Assembly (NCBI RefSeq): GCF_014647875.1
Contig: NZ_BMQA01000050.1
Location: 1 to 48,246 of the forward strand
Source of the DNA: Streptomyces brasiliensis
GTDB lineage: Bacteria > Actinomycetota > Actinomycetes > Streptomycetales > Streptomycetaceae
Direction: 5' to 3'
Length of the DNA: 48,246 nt
Below, one piece after another: positions 35,489 through 43,858 of this stretch. The position numbers were made by a program, and so were the translations under genes. The notes under the pieces were generated by a model that saw only the letters and a program-made list of their open reading frames with translations, did no database searches and had not been told where the DNA came from. Numbering within the stretch: position 1 is the stretch's first letter; each line of letters begins with the position of its first letter.

Positions 35489-36445
35489 TCAGCTCGATTG
35501 AGGCAATTCTTCACTCGGCGCCTGTGGGTTAGGGCGATTCGTCGTCGATGAGATGTAGGTGGTGGTCGGAGTACGCCGGAAGCGGCCGGGTGACACGCCG
35601 TACTCGCGAGTGAATGCTCCGGAGAAGGCGAACTCTGTCGAGTACCCGACTTCGCGAGCAATCGTTGCCAGCGTGGCGTCGGTCTCCCGGAGCAGCCGCG
35701 CACCGAGACTCAACCGCCAGCTGATCAGGTAGGACATTGGTGGCTGGCCCACTCCTGCGGTGAAGCGTCGGGCGAACACCGTGCGGGGTAGCCCAGCCAC
35801 CTCGCTCAACCGGTCTACCGTCCACTGCTGCTGCGGGTTCTTGTGGATTTCCCGTAGGACGGCGGCAATCGCGGGGTCGTCAGTTCGTGACCACTCGGCC
35901 GAGCCGTACTGCTCGTGCCACTGACGGAGCGTGTGGACCAGGATCAGGTCCAGCAGCGCGGGGAGCGTCGCCGCCGTGCCCATGTACGCCTCGGAGGCAT
36001 CCGTGCTGAGGAGGTCGATCAGGGCTCGCATCTGAGGTAGGCGGTCGTAATCCGGCGACACTGTGATCAGGTCGGGCAGGGCGCGGAGGTATTGCGGGGT
36101 GCGGCCGCGCTCTAGGTGGTAGACGCCGCACAGGAACTCGAAGCCGAACGGCCCCGGCTTCCGCGGAACGGGGCTCGTCACTACCGGTGACAGGTCTTTC
36201 AGCATGCAGGGGACGTGGCTGAGGCCATGTGCGGCACCGGAGGTGATGAGCACGACATCGCCCGGTTTCAGGGGGGCCGGTTCCTCGTCTTCGGAGATCA
36301 GCCAGCAGGTGCCGCGCAGGACGACATGGAAGCCGATGCCGTCGAAAGGGGGGAACCGAACGCCTTGGGAATCGGACTGTCTGATCACACGGCTGCCGGG
36401 CTTCCCGACCCGAACGGTGCGGACTACCTCACTCACCAGGTCCAT
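35489..36445 (-). CDS. AraC-family regulator with cupin N-terminus
   Basis: 318 residues. The N-terminal AraC cupin-type domain reads GIGFHVVLRGTCWLISEDEE, PLKPGDVVLITSGAAHGLSH. Two helix-turn-helix units at the C-terminus are QQQWTVDRLSEVAGLPRTVF, ARRFTAGVGQPPMSYL and ATLATIAREVGYSTEFAFSG, AFTREYGVSPGRFRR. It is divergent from an acyl-CoA-dehydrogenase-like flavoprotein gene. Two 17-base direct repeats 21 bases apart in the 94-base gap are likely binding sites. It should respond to a small molecule related to the neighbour's substrate. Confidence 0.93.
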   Translation of the reverse strand: MDLVSEVVRTVRVGKPGSRVIRQSDSQGVRFPPFDGIGFHVVLRGTCWLISEDEEPAPLKPGDVVLITSGAAHGLSHVPCMLKDLSPVVTSPVPRKPGPFGFEFLCGVYHLERGRTPQYLRALPDLITVSPDYDRLPQMRALIDLLSTDASEAYMGTAATLPALLDLILVHTLRQWHEQYGSAEWSRTDDPAIAAVLREIHKNPQQQWTVDRLSEVAGLPRTVFARRFTAGVGQPPMSYLISWRLSLGARLLRETDATLATIAREVGYSTEFAFSGAFTREYGVSPGRFRRTPTTTYISSTTNRPNPQAPSEELPQSS

Positions 36446-36478
36446 GTAGCCGATTTTAGCGGTGCCGTAGTTCAGCCT

Positions 36479-36516
36479 CGTATGAACCGGTGCGGCTCGC
36501 GTATGGTCCGGTGCCG
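36479..36516 (+). promoter_or_regulatory. AraC-type direct-repeat operator
   Basis: CGTATGAACCGGTGCGG at 36479 and CGTATGGTCCGGTGCCG at 36500 agree at 14 of 17 positions and begin 21 bases apart, two helical turns. This is the usual layout for AraC activators. The second repeat ends 24 bases before the flavoprotein start. Confidence 0.72.
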
Positions 36517-36539
36517 CGGCCGGTGGTTAGGTTTGAAAC

Positions 36540-37607
36540 ATGATCGATTATGCTCCCGAGCACAAGACGAGCGAGATTCTCCGAACCCAGGCGGAGAAGG
36601 CGGAAGCAGCGGATCGACCCGCCATGGAGAGCCTGGACGCGCTGCGCAGAGACGGGGTTTTCGCGTTGCGGACACCGCGGGAGTACGGGGGAGCCTGGGC
36701 AGGTGCGGAGAGCGTGGCCCGGTGCCTGAGCGACCTGGGCCGGTCTTGCCCGTCCACGGCCTGGATCGCTGGTACGTGCGTGACCTCGAAGAACCTCGCT
36801 GTCAGGAGTTTCCCGGATTCGTCGGTGCGCGAGTCTCTCTTTGCCGACCCGGACGTGCTCTTCTGCGGGTCAGGCGTTCCCGCCGGCCTGGGCGAGCGCG
36901 TGCCTGAAGGCGTCCGCGTCAGTGGCCGCTGGCTGAATGTCTCGGGGTGTGAAGACGCGGTCTGGGCCGGACTTGCCCTGATGGTGGAGGGCAAGTTTTC
37001 GTTCGCTGCCGTACCGGTGGCAGATCTGACTGTCGAGCGGACCTGGCACATGGCCGGTATGCGCGCCACGGGCAGTCACACCCTGGTCGCTGAGCACGTA
37101 CTGGTGCCAGCCGAGCACGTCATGCCCGCAGCCCCCTTCCTCGTGGAGGACATGTTGCTCTACGCAATGACGGCGCTGGGCCCTGTGGTGGGGGCTGCCA
37201 GGGGCGCACTCGATGCGATCGACGCGATGTTCGCGTCGGACAGGAAGCCGTTCATGAGCGCGTACTCCCGCATGGGTGAGTCCTCTGGGGCCCGGCAGTG
37301 GTTGGCGGAGGCGACCCACCTGGTGAATCGTGCTGAACGGACCATGTTTGCGATCGCACGGGCCGTGGACGCCTCCGACGTGTCCGAAGCCGACATGCCC
37401 CGTCTGAAGATGGAACTCGCGGACGCCGGCCGTGACTGCCGGGCCGCGGTTGAGCGCATGCTCGACCTGCATGGTGCGAGCGGATTCAACACCTCCAACG
37501 TGCTTCAGCGGTACTGGCGGGATCTCGCCGTCGCCAGCCGTCACCCCCACCTCAACCCGTACCTTGCGGTCGAATCCTTCGGTACGAGGCTGGTCGAGCG
37601 CCCCTGA
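36540..37607 (+). CDS. acyl-CoA-dehydrogenase-fold flavoprotein (flavin-dependent monooxygenase type)
   Basis: 355 residues. The N-terminal helical domain has LRRDGVFALRTPREYGGAWA, and the middle beta domain runs through VPEGVRVSGRWLNVSGCEDA and AGMRATGSHTLVAEHVLVPA. The C-terminal helices end with LHGASGFNTSNVLQRYWRDL, AVASRHPHLNP. The last two segments are typical of the HsaA/DszC-like group, which use reduced flavin to hydroxylate or oxidise aromatic or sulphur compounds, rather than true acyl-CoA dehydrogenases. No flavin reductase is adjacent. It is divergent from the AraC gene and probably controlled by it. Confidence 0.88.
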   Translation: MIDYAPEHKTSEILRTQAEKAEAADRPAMESLDALRRDGVFALRTPREYGGAWAGAESVARCLSDLGRSCPSTAWIAGTCVTSKNLAVRSFPDSSVRESLFADPDVLFCGSGVPAGLGERVPEGVRVSGRWLNVSGCEDAVWAGLALMVEGKFSFAAVPVADLTVERTWHMAGMRATGSHTLVAEHVLVPAEHVMPAAPFLVEDMLLYAMTALGPVVGAARGALDAIDAMFASDRKPFMSAYSRMGESSGARQWLAEATHLVNRAERTMFAIARAVDASDVSEADMPRLKMELADAGRDCRAAVERMLDLHGASGFNTSNVLQRYWRDLAVASRHPHLNPYLAVESFGTRLVERP

Positions 37608-38370
37608 GCGCCGCGAGCCCATGAGGCAGACCCGTCCCATTCACTTCACCCGCCGAGACCTGACTGGCCACGCGAAGTGACCCTGTTGATGCGGGGGTTC
37701 GGCGCCTTGTCCGCCGGTCTCGATCAGCGGCTGGACGACCCGGGAGGCCCGAGGTCAGCCCTTCCTGATCGGTCCGGCGGGCGAGTACGACGTGGCGTTG
37801 AACCGCTATTTCCCGGTGTGGCCCGCGTCTTGATGGCGTCCTGCCGGGTGGTGTAGTTGATCAAATCGCCTAAATCCGCAGGTCGGCGGAGGTGGCTGCG
37901 CGCGACCGGGCGTTCAACTCGCCTCAGCAAGGCGCCTCGTGGACCGTCGCTTCTTCGAACGTACGTGGGGCCTTGAACCGGAACGCGTAACGCTTGATCC
38001 GCTACACCACGACGCGGGTCACGACCCGCGTCTTCACCGTGGAACACGCAGGCGGCGCATGCCTCCAGGACGGCCTTCTGCCGGCGACCAGACGATCCTC
38101 TGACCGTTTGTCGCCGTGAGGTACGCCACAGGGCTGGCGGAGAAGCACCGCGCACCGCGATTCGAAGGGCGTGCACGCCCAGGTCGCGAGCTCGGCACCG
38201 TCGGCAGTCGAAAATCTCGCGGCCGCGCGACGGCGGTGGCCGCGCGCGGCGGTGCCGGACACATCCCTCCGTGTCCGAGCCCGTGACGTCGTCGGTGCGG
38301 CTGCTGCTACGTGGAAACGGCGCCCATCCCTGCACGGAAACCGCGCCGAGCTCCACCACGTCACAGCTGC
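37608..38370. other. decayed region with a possible integrase N-terminal scrap
   Basis: No supportable intact gene. On the plus strand about 37750-37833 reads PFLIGPAGEYDVALNRYFPV, similar to the N-terminal part of some tyrosine recombinases; a stop follows. On the minus strand about 37925-38000 reads RIKRYAFRFKAPRTFEEATV before a stop, with no name. The rest gives only unbiased frames. Confidence 0.4.
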
Positions 38371-38688
38371 TCACCGAAGCACCTCTGTGAGCCAGGTGAA
38401 GGTCGCGGGGTTCCTTAGCACCCGCGGATAGGCGTCGGGGCCGTCGGCGACGACGGCCGCACGCGTGTAGAGGAACGCGTCGCCAGAGAGGCCCCGGTCG
38501 TATTTCTGGAGGTCCAATCAGTACAGCGCCCAGGCCAAGTGCTCGGCGAATCCGGTTACCAAGGACACCGGTCCGGCCGTCAGCCGCGCGGTAAGGGCCG
38601 TCGCGAGGCGGTCGGCATCAGGGTCAGGCCCGGCCGGTCGGAACTCTTCGAGCAGCGCCCAGAACGCGTCCTCTTCCATGCCGGCCAT
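38371..38688 (-). pseudogene. DUF4240-type protein interrupted by an in-frame TGA
   Basis: Starts MEEDAFWALLEEFRPAGPD, PDADRLATALTARLTAGPVS, FAEHLAWALY, then TGA at 38518-38520. Reading on in the same frame gives LDLQKYDRGLSGDAFLYTRA, AVVADGPDAYPRVLRNPATF and a stop at 38371. The family normally has Arg where the TGA stands, so a CGA-to-TGA change is likely. The full frame would be about 105 residues. Confidence 0.68.
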
Positions 38689-39110
38689 CCTGGCACTCGG
38701 ATCTGGCAGCGGGAGACTGTCGGCTGTCGCGAAGGGCGCACCACAGGCGCGCCAGATAGAGCGGTGAATCACCGTGAATGCAGACTCCTCTGACGAGGCC
38801 GCAGCCCGGCCGTTCGCCCGGGTCAGCACTCAAGCCATCCGCAATCGACCGCAGCTTCCCAAGTTGTCGTTCAGCCGAGGCGTCACGGCCATCAAGGCCA
38901 AGTCCTGCCCTACGGGACATGCGAGTGTCTACGATCCCTGTCCAGCTCCTCGAAGCCTGGGATCGAATAGCCCTGCAGGCCCGGACCCTACTGGGTGAAG
39001 TGGACATCACGGAGTACGAGCAGGTGTCGCGGGACCTGAGCCACTCGGACACGGGCATCGACCTCTTGGAAACCCGTGTCCTTCCCAGAGCTCCGTCAGC
39101 TGGCACATCG
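38689..39110. other. region with weak coding traces only
   Basis: On the plus strand 38920-39060 an ATG frame reads STIPVQLLEAWDRIALQART, LLGEVDITEYEQVSRDLSH, which looks partly coding but is not followed by a sensible end. No ribosome site is visible. I cannot name it. Confidence 0.3.
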
Positions 39111-39432
39111 TCACGAACCGGACACCACTCGACTTTGCCGAAGCCCTGCCCCAGGGAGCGGCGCCTTTCTGCTGTGGCGGTCAGACGAGACCGACGCACT
39201 TTGCCCGAACGTGAGGAGCATGATCACGGCGAAGGCGAGAACCGCGCTGCGCTCGCCACCCTGGGGTGCGCGCCATTCGAGGGCGAGGGCGCATTCGCCC
39301 CACCACCGGGTGCAATCCGCCGTCCCTTTGGTCGCGGTGGGTTTCGCCGACGTCGTCCGCCTTGCTCTTGAGGAGGAAGGGGTCGGACTCCAGCCCACAG
39401 GCCGGGCAAAAGTAGCGGTACGGGCCGAGCAC
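39111..39432 (-). pseudogene. small zinc-ribbon membrane protein, frameshifted
   Basis: From GTG 39432: LGPYRYFCPACGLESDPFLL, KSKADDVGETHRDQRDGG with C-x2-C and a later His pair. Near 39300 a one-base shift gives ALALEWRAPQGGERSAVLAF, AVIMLLTFGQ, a single hydrophobic segment. Bias supports both parts. No family name recalled. Confidence 0.5.
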
Positions 39433-39569
39433 GATGCCTCCCCCTGGTGGGCTCGGGCGGTCAGGACGCTTTCACGGTAGCGGCGGCACGGTATGTGACG
39501 CACAGCTCCGCCCGTGTTCGAGGCGTTATCGAACGCCGCCGGCCCTCGCAATCACGGGAACGCCGGGCG

Positions 39570-39854
39570 TCAGCTCCCCGCCATCGGGCCGACCGTGGTG
39601 GTGCCGTGTGCCCTGCGCAGACGCGGGCTCCTCCGGTGGTGGTGTGTCGTCGCGCCGGCCATGAGGGCGATGCCCAGGCAGAAGATGAGCGCCAGTGCGA
39701 GGCCAGAGCAGAAGATGGCGAGCGGTCCGAGAGTGGCGATGTGGTGTCCGAGTACCGACACGGCGTAGTCCGGGCCGCCGGACAGGTTGTCGGCGATCGC
39801 CAGGGCCGTGAAAGCGCCCGCTGCCGCAAGGAGGAGCAGTCCGAGGAACCGCAT
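39570..39854 (-). CDS. small two-helix membrane protein
   Basis: 94 residues from ATG 39854 after a near-ideal AGGAGGTGG. Two hydrophobic segments (LGLLLLAAAGAFTALAIADN and LGPLAIFCSGLALALIFCLG) are joined by SGGPDYAVSVLGHHIAT, and a His/Arg-rich tail (TTHHHRRSPRLRRAHG) follows. Similar small membrane proteins of unknown role occur in many Streptomyces. The tail could lie in the cytoplasm under the positive-inside rule. It is not linked to neighbours. Confidence 0.75.
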   Translation of the reverse strand: MRFLGLLLLAAAGAFTALAIADNLSGGPDYAVSVLGHHIATLGPLAIFCSGLALALIFCLGIALMAGATTHHHRRSPRLRRAHGTTTVGPMAGS

Positions 39855-40069
39855 CCGATCCACCTCCTCAGGAAGTCGTTCTGTAGTACGTCTACCTGCG
39901 ACACGACGATTTACACCACGCCCGGGCGATGAGGTGTGGCGCCCACCGGGATCAGTCGCGGTAGTTGGCCGCGAGGCCGTCACGGATCCGGGCGACGCCA
40001 CTGGCACCTCGCGCTGCCCGGCTGCCATGGCGCTGCGCTCGTGTGCCAGGACGACGGCGTCCTGGTGCC

Positions 40070-40680
40070 GTGACGGGCTCGACCCTTGTCCGCTGGCACG
40101 AAGGGCATCTTCAGGCCGTTGCCGGAGGCTTCGAAGACGGCTCTGTGCTGCTGGCCGGACCGGACGAGGAGCCGTGGGTACTGTCGGCCTCAGGTGCCGC
40201 GTTCGGTGCCGGCGAAGGCAACCCCTGGGCCTATGCCGGCAGCCGCGAGCTGAGCGACCTGCTTCCCGCACTCTCGGCCGGCAACGTGTACTTCGGCAAC
40301 CCCGCGCTGTTCGCCGGAACGCTCGGCCTGCTCGTCGACGGCGCCGCACCCATGGGCTCGGTCACGGTGTCCAACGCCCTGACCCGCAATTGCGGGTACT
40401 GGCCAACAGTCTTCCGGCCGGCAGCGTGCTCCGGGTGGTGCAGGGCACCGTCGACGGCGCCGGCCCGTCCGTTCCGGAGCCCGGAACGACCTTCCGCGAG
40501 TTCGCGTCCTCCGACCTCGCCAAGGGCTACCTGGACCTGACGATCGACACCAACGCGCCCCGGTTCGTCCGGGTCGAGGTCCGCAGCGCCACGGGAGAGG
40601 CCATCGCGCTGTCCAACCCGGTGTGGCTGCTGCGCGGCGACCCGGCCGGCGGCATCCCGGCCGGCCGCCAGGTGCGCTGA
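40070..40680 (+). pseudogene. beta-rich unknown protein, frameshifted
   Basis: From GTG 40070: LVRWHEGHLQAVAGGFEDGS, VLLAGPDEEPWVLSASGAAF, LLPALSAGNVYFGNPALFAG, MGSVTVSNALTR. Near 40392 one base shifts and the frame continues RVLANSLPAGSVLRVVQGTV, ARFVRVEVR-type strands and ALSNPVWLLRGDPAGG to 40680. The end recalls C-terminal beta domains of actinobacterial PHP/phosphoesterase-like secreted proteins, but the front half is not such an enzyme. I leave it unnamed. Confidence 0.5.
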
Positions 40681-40798
40681 CCGCGGCAACCGGGAGCACT
40701 TCTCGGGGGACGGCGGCCGGCGCGGCCGGTCCCGGGCTCGTGCCCGTTGCCACTTGTGATCGGGAGTTACGCCGAATGATCTGCAGTCCCGCCGCAGG

Positions 40799-41229
40799 TC
40801 CTTGCCGACCTCGTGGCCGACGTCGCCGAGATCCGCCCGCTCCTCGACATCCCGCAACCCGTCGTGACGCGAGTCCGAGTGCACGTCACCGCCGGGCAGA
40901 TGGCAGGGATGATCGCGATCGTGCTCCACGACCTCGACGCCCAGAAGCAAGCCCAGGACTGGTTCTCGACCGCCGCCGCGACTGCTCAGGAAGCCGGGGA
41001 CCGCCAGCTGCAGGCATGGGTGCTCGTCCGTGCGGCGGTGGTCCCGATCAACTACGGCGCCCCGCAGACCGCCGCAATGATCGCCGAGCGGGCCCCGCAT
41101 GCCGCTGAAAGCCCGTCAACCGCCGTGGCGAGGCTGGCCGCTGCTGTCGCCGCCCGCGCCTACTCCCTGACCCACAGCCCGAGTAGACCCGCCAGGCGGG
41201 CGCCGCCGCCTAGGTGTTGCGGGGGATGA
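40799..41229 (+). pseudogene. C-terminal fragment of a TPR-containing regulator
   Basis: Reads LADLVADVAEIRPLLDIPQP, TAGQMAGMIAIVLHDLDAQK, QDWFSTAAATAQEAGDRQLQ, AWVLVRAAVVPINYGAPQTA. This is the TPR-like middle of Streptomyces XRE-type regulators. The DNA-binding front is missing and the end becomes basic and unbiased after ARAYSLTH, so both ends are lost. 41230-41387 holds nothing further. Confidence 0.6.
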
Positions 41230-41387
41230 CGTTGGTGACAGGCCGGTCGAGTTGAGGTAGCGCCGTTCCGTCCGGCTGCTCGCGCAGGATGGGCGACGGA
41301 CCTCGCAGCGGTCTTCCACCTGCCTGACAGTTCCAGCCCGTCATGCGTCACACAGCCCCTCCTGTGACGCGGCCGGGCGACGGTGCG

Positions 41388-41415
41388 TTGACGCATTCCG
41401 ATATAGGCATATGAT
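41388..41415 (+). promoter_or_regulatory. HrdB-type promoter of the ArsR operon, probably leaderless
   Basis: TTGACG at 41388-41393 and TATGAT at 41410-41415, 16 bases apart, are close to the vegetative consensus. The ATG at 41422 is six bases past the -10, so transcription probably starts at or next to the start codon. The ATATAGGCATAT repeat over the -10 may be the ArsR site. Confidence 0.75.
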
Positions 41416-41421
41416 GGCGTC

Positions 41422-41784
41422 ATGGCACGAGCGGCGACGACCTCGGACGCGTTCAACGCGATCGCCGAACCGCAGCGGCGGGAGATCCTGGTGCTGCTGC
41501 GGGGCGGCGAGCGGCCGGTGACCGACCTGGCGCGGAACCTGGGGATGACCCAGCCGCAGGCATCCAAGCACCTGCGGGTCCTCCGGGAGGTCGGGCTCGT
41601 GCGGGTCCGCGGGGCGGGCAAGCAGCGGCTGTACGGCCTGGACGCCCGCGGGCTGCGGCCGGTCCACGAGTGGGTGGGCGGCTTCGAGCGGTTCTGGAGC
41701 GAGAGCTTCGACCGGCTGGACGAGTACGTGCAGGAGTTGAAGCAGGCAAGGCAGGAGGGACCACACGATGGCGACGACCAGTAG
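41422..41784 (+). CDS. ArsR-family regulator
   Basis: 120 residues. Winged helix: DAFNAIAEPQRREILVLLRG, GERPVTDLARNLGMTQPQAS, KHLRVLREVGLVRVRGAGKQ, RLYGLDARGL. No metal-binding Cys pair is seen, so it is of the non-metal subgroup that commonly precedes AHSA1-type genes. Its end overlaps the start of the next gene by 17 bases. Likely represses its own operon through the AT-rich repeat over the -10. Confidence 0.92.
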   Translation: MARAATTSDAFNAIAEPQRREILVLLRGGERPVTDLARNLGMTQPQASKHLRVLREVGLVRVRGAGKQRLYGLDARGLRPVHEWVGGFERFWSESFDRLDEYVQELKQARQEGPHDGDDQ

Positions 41785-42340
41785 CGGCGGCGAGGCTGCG
41801 CACGCGACCGCGGACCGCGAGATCGTGATCTCCCGGGTGATCGGCGCCCCGCGGGAGCTGGTGTTCGAGGCGTTCACGCGAGTCCGGCACCTGTCGCGGT
41901 GGTGGGGACCGGAGGGCTTCACCACCAACACGCGGTCCTTCGAGTTCCGCGTCGGCGGGGAGTGGGACTTCGTGATGCACGGGCCGGACGGGACCGACTA
42001 CCAGGAGTGGATCACCTGGCGGGAGATCGTCCCGCCGGAGCGGATCGCGCTGCTGCACGGCGAGTCCCGCGACGATCCGAACGCCTTCGAGTCGGTACTG
42101 ACCTTCGAGCCGGCCGGCGAGCAGACCCGGATCGTGATGCGCGCGGTGTTCCCCACCAAGGAACTCCGCGACGAGGCCGTGGAGAAGTACCACGCGATCG
42201 AGAGCGGCGAGCAGACGCTGCGCAACCTGGCGGCCTACGTCGCGGAGGTCGCCCGGGAACGGTCCACGGGCCGCGGGCCGGCGACCGCCGGCGAGCCCAT
42301 GACTGAGCAGGAGACCGGGCAGGAAGGGACGGTGCGCTGA
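41768..42340 (+). CDS. SRPBCC/AHSA1-domain protein
   Basis: 190 residues. START-like domain: DREIVISRVIGAPRELVFEA, FTRVRHLSRWWGPEGFTTNT, FRVGGEWDFVMHGPDGTDY, WREIVPPERIALLHGESRDD, MRAVFPTKELRDEAVEKY. Such proteins bind hydrophobic ligands, and this operon type (ArsR then SRPBCC) is widespread. The start overlaps the ArsR gene, and its stop shares one base with the next ATG. The polar tail of about 30 residues is unusual but has normal bias. Cytoplasmic. Confidence 0.92.
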   Translation: MATTSSGGEAAHATADREIVISRVIGAPRELVFEAFTRVRHLSRWWGPEGFTTNTRSFEFRVGGEWDFVMHGPDGTDYQEWITWREIVPPERIALLHGESRDDPNAFESVLTFEPAGEQTRIVMRAVFPTKELRDEAVEKYHAIESGEQTLRNLAAYVAEVARERSTGRGPATAGEPMTEQETGQEGTVR

Positions 42341-43005
42341 TGGCCGGGAAGGTGTTCTTCAGCGTGACGATGTCACTGGACGGCTTCATGGCGCCCGAGG
42401 CCGTGCCCGTCGAGTACGTATTCTCGCCCGAAGGTCAGAACGACCCGAGGGCCCAGCGCTGGATGACGAAGTGGTCGGAGCTGCAGGCATGGCTGTTCCC
42501 GCAGCGGTGGTTCCGGGAGAACCTCAAGCTCGGCGAGGGCGGCGAGGAAGGACTCGACAACGACATCGCACGGGCGACGTACGAGCGCACCGGTGCGAGC
42601 GTCATGGGCAAGCGCATGTTCGACGGCGGCGAGCTGGCATGGCCGGAGGAGGCGCCGTTCCACACCCCGGTGTTCGTCGTCACCCACACCAAGCGTGACC
42701 CGTGGGAGCGGCCGGGCGGCACCACCTTCCACTTCGTCAACGACGGCATCGAGAGCGCGCTGCTCCAGGCCCGCGAGGCCGCCGGCGACCGCGACGTGCG
42801 CATCGCCGGAGGTGCCGAGACGATCCAGGAGTACCTGGACAGCGGCCTGATCGACGAGTTCTCGATTACGCTCGCACCCGTCCTGTTCGGCACCGGCATC
42901 CGCCTGTTCGACCGCGTGGACCCCGCCCGCCTCGCGCTGGACCAGGCCCGCACGGACGCATCGTCCCGGGTGACCCACCTGACCTACACCGCCGTGAAAC
43001 GCTGA
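42340..43005 (+). CDS. dihydrofolate-reductase-like (RibD C-terminal) protein
   Basis: 221 residues. FSVTMSLDGFMA at the start, GASVMGKRMFDGGELAWPEE in the middle, and DRDVRIAGGAETIQEYLDSG, LIDEFSITLAPVLFGTGIRL near the end are standard for the RibD_C/YyaP-YwjB family of NADPH-binding proteins. The actual reaction in this family is mostly unknown. The ATG overlaps the SRPBCC stop by one base, so the three genes are one operon. A strong hairpin lies 134 bases downstream. Confidence 0.9.
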   Translation: MAGKVFFSVTMSLDGFMAPEAVPVEYVFSPEGQNDPRAQRWMTKWSELQAWLFPQRWFRENLKLGEGGEEGLDNDIARATYERTGASVMGKRMFDGGELAWPEEAPFHTPVFVVTHTKRDPWERPGGTTFHFVNDGIESALLQAREAAGDRDVRIAGGAETIQEYLDSGLIDEFSITLAPVLFGTGIRLFDRVDPARLALDQARTDASSRVTHLTYTAVKR

Positions 43006-43138
43006 GAGTCATCACGTAACGCTGTGATGTCCGTCCGGTCTGTGTACGGAGCGGGCGCGCCTGGGGTCCGGTGTGGTCCCACCAGGTCGCGGCCCGCGTC
43101 TTCGGCACGGATTTAGGTCGCACCGGTGCGAGCAGACG

Positions 43139-43183
43139 TGGTCGGGTGGCCCGGAGGCGAAACCCCTCCGGGCCACCCGACCA
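43139..43183. terminator. 19-base-pair hairpin, two-way terminator
   Basis: TGGTCGGGTGGCCCGGAGG at 43139-43157 is perfectly complementary to 43165-43183, with a seven-base loop CGAAACC. It lies after the DHFR-like gene and before the convergent minus-strand remnants, so it can serve both. Confidence 0.88.
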
Positions 43184-43299
43184 CCCATGTCTGACGCCAG
43201 GTCACCACCCCGCCGCCCGAGGTATGATCACGCACCGCAACCGCCAGGTTGCCGAGAAGACCTCACTCTCAGGGTTGGCGAACACAATCGGGTCCGCTG

Positions 43300-43525
43300 A
43301 AGGCGCGGGGCCGGCTCAGGGAGGTTCCAGGTCTCGTTCACGTTCTTGGCGAGCTTCCGCCGGTGTTCGTTCCAGTGATCAGTGAGCGCTGCAACGGCTG
43401 GCTCGCCGCTGTCGGCCAGTCAGTTCATCGCGTAGGCGTGCCCCACCAGGTTCCGCATCAGAGGTGCCGCCTCCACGGTGTAACCCTGGTCGTACAGATC
43501 AAGGCCCTCGGCTTCACGGGCTGCC
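43300..43525 (-). pseudogene. DUF5677-like fragment with an in-frame TGA
   Basis: Reads EAEGLDLYDQGYTVEAAPLM, RNLVGHAYAMN, then TGA at 43420-43422, then LADSGEPAVAALTDHWNEHR, RKLAKNVNETWNLPEPAP. In the protein family as I recall it, Trp occupies the TGA place (M-N-W-L-A-D), so TGG became TGA. Both ends are missing; the upstream end is fused to the oxidoreductase fragment. Confidence 0.5.
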
Positions 43526-43534
43526 TACCGTCGG

Positions 43535-43796
43535 CGCGTGACTCGACGACCGTGCCGATCGCGGTGCCGTAGACCGGCTCGCCGACCCGGAAGGCGGGCA
43601 CCCGGATTTGAGCGGTCTCGAACATCAGGTCGCCGCTCGCCGCGATCACCTGTTGGTACAGGTTCCGCACCCGGACCTGGCCGGCGGCCAGCTTCTGCGG
43701 AGGGAGCGTGACCACCTCGAGCAGTGAGCTGGGCGGCTGAGCCAGATCCCCACGATGCTCGCGCAGGACGACGGCGTATGGTCCCTGGACGGTCAT
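43535..43796 (-). pseudogene. NADP-dependent oxidoreductase (MDR, YfmJ/curA type), N-terminal fragment
   Basis: From ATG 43796: AVVLREHRGDLAQPPSSLLE, LPPQKLAAGQVRVRNLYQQV, VPAFRVGEPVYGTAIGTVVE, SRADG. This matches the first 85-90 residues of zinc-free medium-chain reductases of the leukotriene B4 dehydrogenase type. The NADP-binding domain is lost and another gene's fragment follows in a different frame. It was probably once the last gene of the minus-strand redox cluster. Confidence 0.72.
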
Positions 43797-43858
43797 GATG
43801 GAAGTCTCTCGGTCGGTCGTAGCCGGGCCTGAGCCTGTGGCGGGACGGCAGGGCGAGC

